In this document: piece after piece, positions 5,288 to 5,351 of the stretch
Layout of the letters: each line of letters opens with the position of its first letter
How positions within the stretch are numbered: position 1 is the first letter of the stretch
Notes under the pieces: model-generated
What the model was told of the DNA's origin: nothing
Seen by the model: only the letters and a program-made list of their open reading frames with translations
The model's database searches: none
Translations under genes and position numbers: made by a program
Origin: an uncultured Anaerostipes sp.
GTDB lineage: Bacteria; Bacillota; Clostridia; Lachnospirales; Lachnospiraceae
Direction of reading: 5' to 3'
Assembly (NCBI GenBank): GCA_900756035.1
Contig: CAAEIR010000166.1
Location: 1-5,351, forward strand
Length of the DNA stretch: 5,351 nt

Positions 5288-5319
5288 GCAGGAAGAAAAG
5301 CATCCTTTTCTTCCTTGCA
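5288..5319. repeat. Second hairpin directly after the terminator
   Basis: GGAAGAAAAG (5291-5300) pairs perfectly with CTTTTCTTCC (5305-5314) around the loop CATC. With one bulged T, the outer GCA/TGC also pairs. No T-run follows on either strand, so it is not a standard terminator. It could protect a 3' end, be part of an antisense RNA, or mark an element boundary. Confidence 0.6.
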
Positions 5320-5345
5320 TAAAATACGAAAGTGATCATTATATT
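5315..5345 (+). promoter_or_regulatory. Weak candidate promoter at the window end
   Basis: TTGCAT (5315-5320) and TATATT (5340-5345) are 19 bases apart, longer than usual and with a poor -35. The same bases on the opposite strand contain a perfect TATAAT (5338-5343), whose -35 would lie outside the window. Which strand is used, if any, cannot be told. Confidence 0.2.
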
Positions 5346-5351
5346 TACTAT

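Overview
The window is AT-rich, densely packed and coded almost entirely on the + strand. Strong AAGGAG-type ribosome binding sites, short gaps and compact hairpin/T-run terminators point to a low-GC Firmicute. The mix of a DUF1351 protein, a YhaM-like HD nuclease, a YdjM-like membrane protein and a PF12784-type PD-(D/E)XK protein suggests a gut clostridium (Lachnospiraceae-like) and an accessory region such as a prophage, plasmid or integrative element. The taxon and element type are inferences; no integrase, capsid, relaxase or replication initiator is visible.

Layout. Positions 1-182 hold an open reading frame cut by the window edge and a long terminator hairpin (106-160). A collinear block of five genes follows: a small single-pass membrane protein (183-509), a DUF1351 coiled-coil protein (638-1753), a YhaM-type OB-fold/HD phosphohydrolase (1836-2756), and two unrecognised proteins (2778-3251 and 3274-3585). 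A clean terminator (3593-3620) ends the block, and its T-run touches the ribosome binding site of a YdjM/DUF457 membrane metal-hydrolase-like gene (3638-4222). Last is a self-contained unit: a near-consensus promoter (4252-4280), an Rpn/PF12784 PD-(D/E)XK nuclease gene (4301-5251), a 12-bp-stem terminator (5257-5287), and a second perfect hairpin directly after it (5288-5319).

How the genes may work together. DUF1351 proteins usually sit in phage or plasmid recombination/replication modules, and YhaM-like enzymes are 3'-5' exonucleases. The 183-3585 block is therefore best read as an accessory nucleic-acid-metabolism operon with unknown small partners. The YdjM-like gene is a common passenger of such elements. 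The nuclease gene has its own expression signals and looks like an independent defence or recombination cassette.

The most interesting points are: (1) a strong in-frame internal start in the nuclease gene that would make a 62-residue C-terminal protein, resembling the gene-internal antitoxins reported for E. coli Rpn nucleases; and (2) terminators placed immediately before ribosome binding sites with no promoter between, which suggests attenuation or antitermination.
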